This document shows, one piece after another, positions 62,099-64,000 of a stretch of DNA of 64,000 nucleotides. Origin of the DNA: Desulfurococcales archaeon. Lineage in GTDB: Archaea > Thermoproteota > Thermoprotei_A > Sulfolobales > Desulfurococcaceae. The notes under the pieces are model-generated. The model did not search any database. It was not told the origin of the DNA and saw only the letters and a list, made by a program, of their open reading frames with translations. The stretch spans positions 124,001-188,000 of the forward strand of contig JALVYU010000031.1 of the NCBI GenBank assembly GCA_027022365.1, in the 5' to 3' direction. Within the stretch, counting starts at the first letter, position 1. Each line of letters opens with the position of its first letter. Both the position numbers and the translations under genes were made by a program.

Positions 62099-63058
62099 AT
62101 GGTTGAACCCCTAGTCCATGTCGAGGGGCTCAAGAAATACTTCCCTGCAGGGGGATTCCTCAAGAAAGTATGGGTTAAAGCAGTTGATGGTATATCGTTC
62201 GATATACTTGAGGGTGAAACTCTAGGCCTAGTCGGAGAATCTGGCTGTGGAAAAACAACTACTGGGCGTCTAATACTTAGGCTTATCAAGCCCACTGCGG
62301 GCAAAGTATTGTTCGCCGGCAAAGATGTGACAAGGCTGAGGGGTAAAGAACTGAAGGCCTTCCGTAGAGAGGCAAACATTGTGTTCCAAGACCCGTACAC
62401 GAGCCTCGATCCAAGGCAGACGGTCTTTAACATAATAATGGAGCCTCTAAAGACGCACGGGATACAGGTAGATGATCCGGAGGGATTCGTGACTAAGCTA
62501 CTCTACGAGGTAGGGCTCAACGAGACCCACCTGTACAGATACCCCCACGAGTTCAGCGGGGGACAGAGACAACGCATTGCAATAGCTAGGATCCTGGCCC
62601 TCAGGCCGAAATTCATAGTCCTGGACGAGCCGACCTCAGCGCTCGACGTATCTGTTCAAGCACAAATACTCAACATGCTGAAAGAGCTCCAGAAAAAATA
62701 TGGTTTAACATACCTGTTCATAAGCCACAACCTAGGCGTTGTCAGATACATGAGCAACCGCATAGCCGTCATGTACTTAGGCAAGATAGTAGAGATAGCG
62801 CCCGCAAAGACACTGTTCGAGAACCCACTGCACCCTTACACAAAGGCACTACTAGCATCAATACCCGTACCAGACCCCGAGGCAGCTAGAGCAAAGCCAA
62901 AAATACAGATAACGGGCGAGCCACCGAGCCCGATAAACCCGCCGCCAGGATGCAGGTTCGCGCCGAGATGCCCATATGCAAAGGATCTATGCCGCCAGAA
63001 AGAGCCCAAGCTTAAGGAAGTAGAGCATAACCACTTCGTAGCGTGCTGGCTATATTAA
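62099..63058 (+). CDS. dppF: Oligopeptide/dipeptide ABC transporter ATPase (DppF type)
   Basis: A 319-residue ATPase. Walker A GESGCGKTT, FSGGQRQRIAIA signature, VLDEPTSALDV Walker B and a C-terminal PPGCRFAPRCPYA with cysteines mirror DppF/OppF. It completes the four-gene transporter operon. GGAGGTG precedes its ATG. The convergent nitroreductase gene follows after about 60 bases. Confidence 0.95.
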   Translation: MVEPLVHVEGLKKYFPAGGFLKKVWVKAVDGISFDILEGETLGLVGESGCGKTTTGRLILRLIKPTAGKVLFAGKDVTRLRGKELKAFRREANIVFQDPYTSLDPRQTVFNIIMEPLKTHGIQVDDPEGFVTKLLYEVGLNETHLYRYPHEFSGGQRQRIAIARILALRPKFIVLDEPTSALDVSVQAQILNMLKELQKKYGLTYLFISHNLGVVRYMSNRIAVMYLGKIVEIAPAKTLFENPLHPYTKALLASIPVPDPEAARAKPKIQITGEPPSPINPPPGCRFAPRCPYAKDLCRQKEPKLKEVEHNHFVACWLY

Positions 63059-63117
63059 AACAGTGCCTCGAAAACCATTTTTATCTCTGGCACCATAACA
63101 TGATGGGCCGGGGCTTC

Positions 63118-63639
63118 TCAATCGAGACAATACTTGTTCATGCACATGATCTTTTCCAGTGGTATCCTGGGCCTAGGCTTAGGTTCTTCGTCAGGATACC
63201 CGATCGCAAGTATTGACGCTGGGACGATATGCTCCGGCATACCGAGGATTTTTCTTATATCACCGATATTCCTCATGGTCTGTATCCAGACCGTTCCAAG
63301 GCCTAGGGCATGTGCCGCCAGCTGGATATAGATCGTTGCGTTAGCACAATCTAGTAGGTAAGAGTCGGGACTAGCCCTCTCATCACACGCGACAACTATT
63401 GCTTGTGGCGCATTCTTAAGGGGCTTTCCACCACCATGTATCCGTGATAGCTTGTCGAGGATATCTCTATCATCTATCACTATGAATCTCCATGGCTGAC
63501 TATTATGTGCGCTGGGAGCATAACGTGCTACATCAAGTATCTTCTCTATGATCTCCATAGGCACCTTTTCTTTCTTAAAACGTCTAATACTCCTCCTAGT
63601 CTTGAGGAATTCTATCAAGTCATCAGGGCTACACTTCAT
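63118..63639 (-). CDS. Nitroreductase family protein
   Basis: A 173-residue flavoenzyme of the NfsB/FMN-reductase fold. The RRSIRRF segment binds FMN near the N-terminus, followed by APSAHNSQPWRF, IQLAAHALGLGTVW and a CxxKxC-type C-terminus. Substrate (nitro compounds, quinones, flavin or a biosynthetic role) unknown. ATG 63639 is preferred to an upstream GTG-like start at 63678 because the RRSIRRF region then begins about 15 residues in, as usual. Confidence 0.88.
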   Translation of the reverse strand: MKCSPDDLIEFLKTRRSIRRFKKEKVPMEIIEKILDVARYAPSAHNSQPWRFIVIDDRDILDKLSRIHGGGKPLKNAPQAIVVACDERASPDSYLLDCANATIYIQLAAHALGLGTVWIQTMRNIGDIRKILGMPEHIVPASILAIGYPDEEPKPRPRIPLEKIMCMNKYCLD

Positions 63640-63707
63640 TTCAATCAACCCACTATTATAATAGTCGATTAGAACCACTAATATTTTGGAACAATCGGCG
63701 ACAGGGC

Positions 63708-64000
63708 ATGGCGAAGATACATATACTGGGAGCCGAGAGTCTAGGTGTCAGAGGTTTATCCTGCTACGTGGAGAACGGTGACCATAAAATATTGATCGAT
63801 CCGGGTGTGGCCCTAGGATACACTCGGTGGGGGCTACATCCTCATCCACTACAGGCAGTCGTAGGATATATTGTCCGCTCAAAAATAGCAAGGTTTTGGA
63901 GAGATGCTGACTATGTGGTCTTCACACATATGCATGGTGATCATATACCTCTCTATAACGCGAACCCCTTCCAGCTAGACCTATACATGCTAGACCAGCA
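63708..64000 (+). CDS. Metallo-beta-lactamase-fold hydrolase (C-terminus beyond right edge)
   Basis: ATG 63708 opens a frame that continues past the window end, 97 complete codons. It reads AKIHILGAESLGVRG, then KILIDPGVALG and the metal motif THMHGDHIPL, the HxHxDH signature of metallo-hydrolases. The ribosome site is poor, perhaps AGGG. Substrate unknown; no closer assignment possible from this part. Confidence 0.8.
   Translation, partial: MAKIHILGAESLGVRGLSCYVENGDHKILIDPGVALGYTRWGLHPHPLQAVVGYIVRSKIARFWRDADYVVFTHMHGDHIPLYNANPFQLDLYMLDQ

Overview
The window looks like a chromosomal segment of a hyperthermophilic crenarchaeon (Thermoproteota), most likely of the Desulfurococcales type. The supporting evidence is archaeal TATA-type promoters with short or absent leaders, frequent TTG and GTG starts behind GGTG/GGAGG ribosome sites, heavy AGG/AGA and ATA codon use, membrane-anchored solute-binding proteins with Thr-rich linkers, several ferredoxin-dependent 2-oxoacid oxidoreductases, hydrogenase maturation genes, an archaeal SAMP/TtuA pair and an IS607-type element with a crenarchaeal TnpB. 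The species is inferred only to about order level. I saw no rRNA, no convincing tRNA and no CRISPR array.

Layout. 1-11.5 kb: NiFe-hydrogenase maturation genes (hypF cut by the left edge, hypC, hypE, a maturation endopeptidase) interleaved with two 2-oxoacid:ferredoxin oxidoreductase operons (korDABG on +, porGDAB on -). 11.5-16.2 kb: a sugar ABC transporter (binding protein, two permeases, MalK-like ATPase). 16.3-20.5 kb: a possible 55-residue small protein, a GalE-like epimerase, a glycosyltransferase with an odd 5' end, and a PAPS-reductase-like/ferredoxin fusion. 20.5-26.2 kb: glutamine synthetase, an Lrp-type regulator, an isolated SufC, and a third oxidoreductase with a fused gamma-alpha subunit. 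26.5-36 kb: a deacetylase, an unrecognised three-gene operon, a protein of probable repeated winged helices, an alpha/beta hydrolase, a membrane-protein/regulator pair, a SAMP-TtuA tRNA-thiolation pair and an O-phosphoserine sulfhydrylase-like enzyme.

36-42.3 kb: a ClC-type channel or transporter with CBS domains, a helical protein, a 4-alpha-glucanotransferase gene broken by a one-base frameshift, and an IS607-like element that splits a metallo-beta-lactamase gene. 42.3-53.6 kb: a BtuFCD-like importer whose binding protein has two tandem binding domains, divergent from a CobN-type chelatase, its AAA+/VWA partner and a degenerate MobA/CobY-like protein. 53.7-63.1 kb: an oligopeptide-type ABC system (binding protein, then dppBCDF) interrupted by a secreted beta-propeller protein and a membrane-linked helix-turn-helix protein. 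The window ends with a nitroreductase and a partial metallo-hydrolase.

Together the genes fit an anaerobic peptide- and sugar-fermenting heterotroph: the importers bring in peptides and sugars, the oxidoreductases oxidise the resulting 2-oxoacids with reduction of ferredoxin, and hydrogenases matured by the Hyp proteins would dispose of the electrons. The strongest unusual observation is the binding protein at 53751-55988, whose two halves lie in the reverse of the family order (an apparent circular permutation). Next come the chelatase plus tandem-domain importer locus, the IS607 insertion with a 12-bp inverted repeat at its right end, the malQ frameshift, and a glycosyltransferase lacking an in-frame canonical start.
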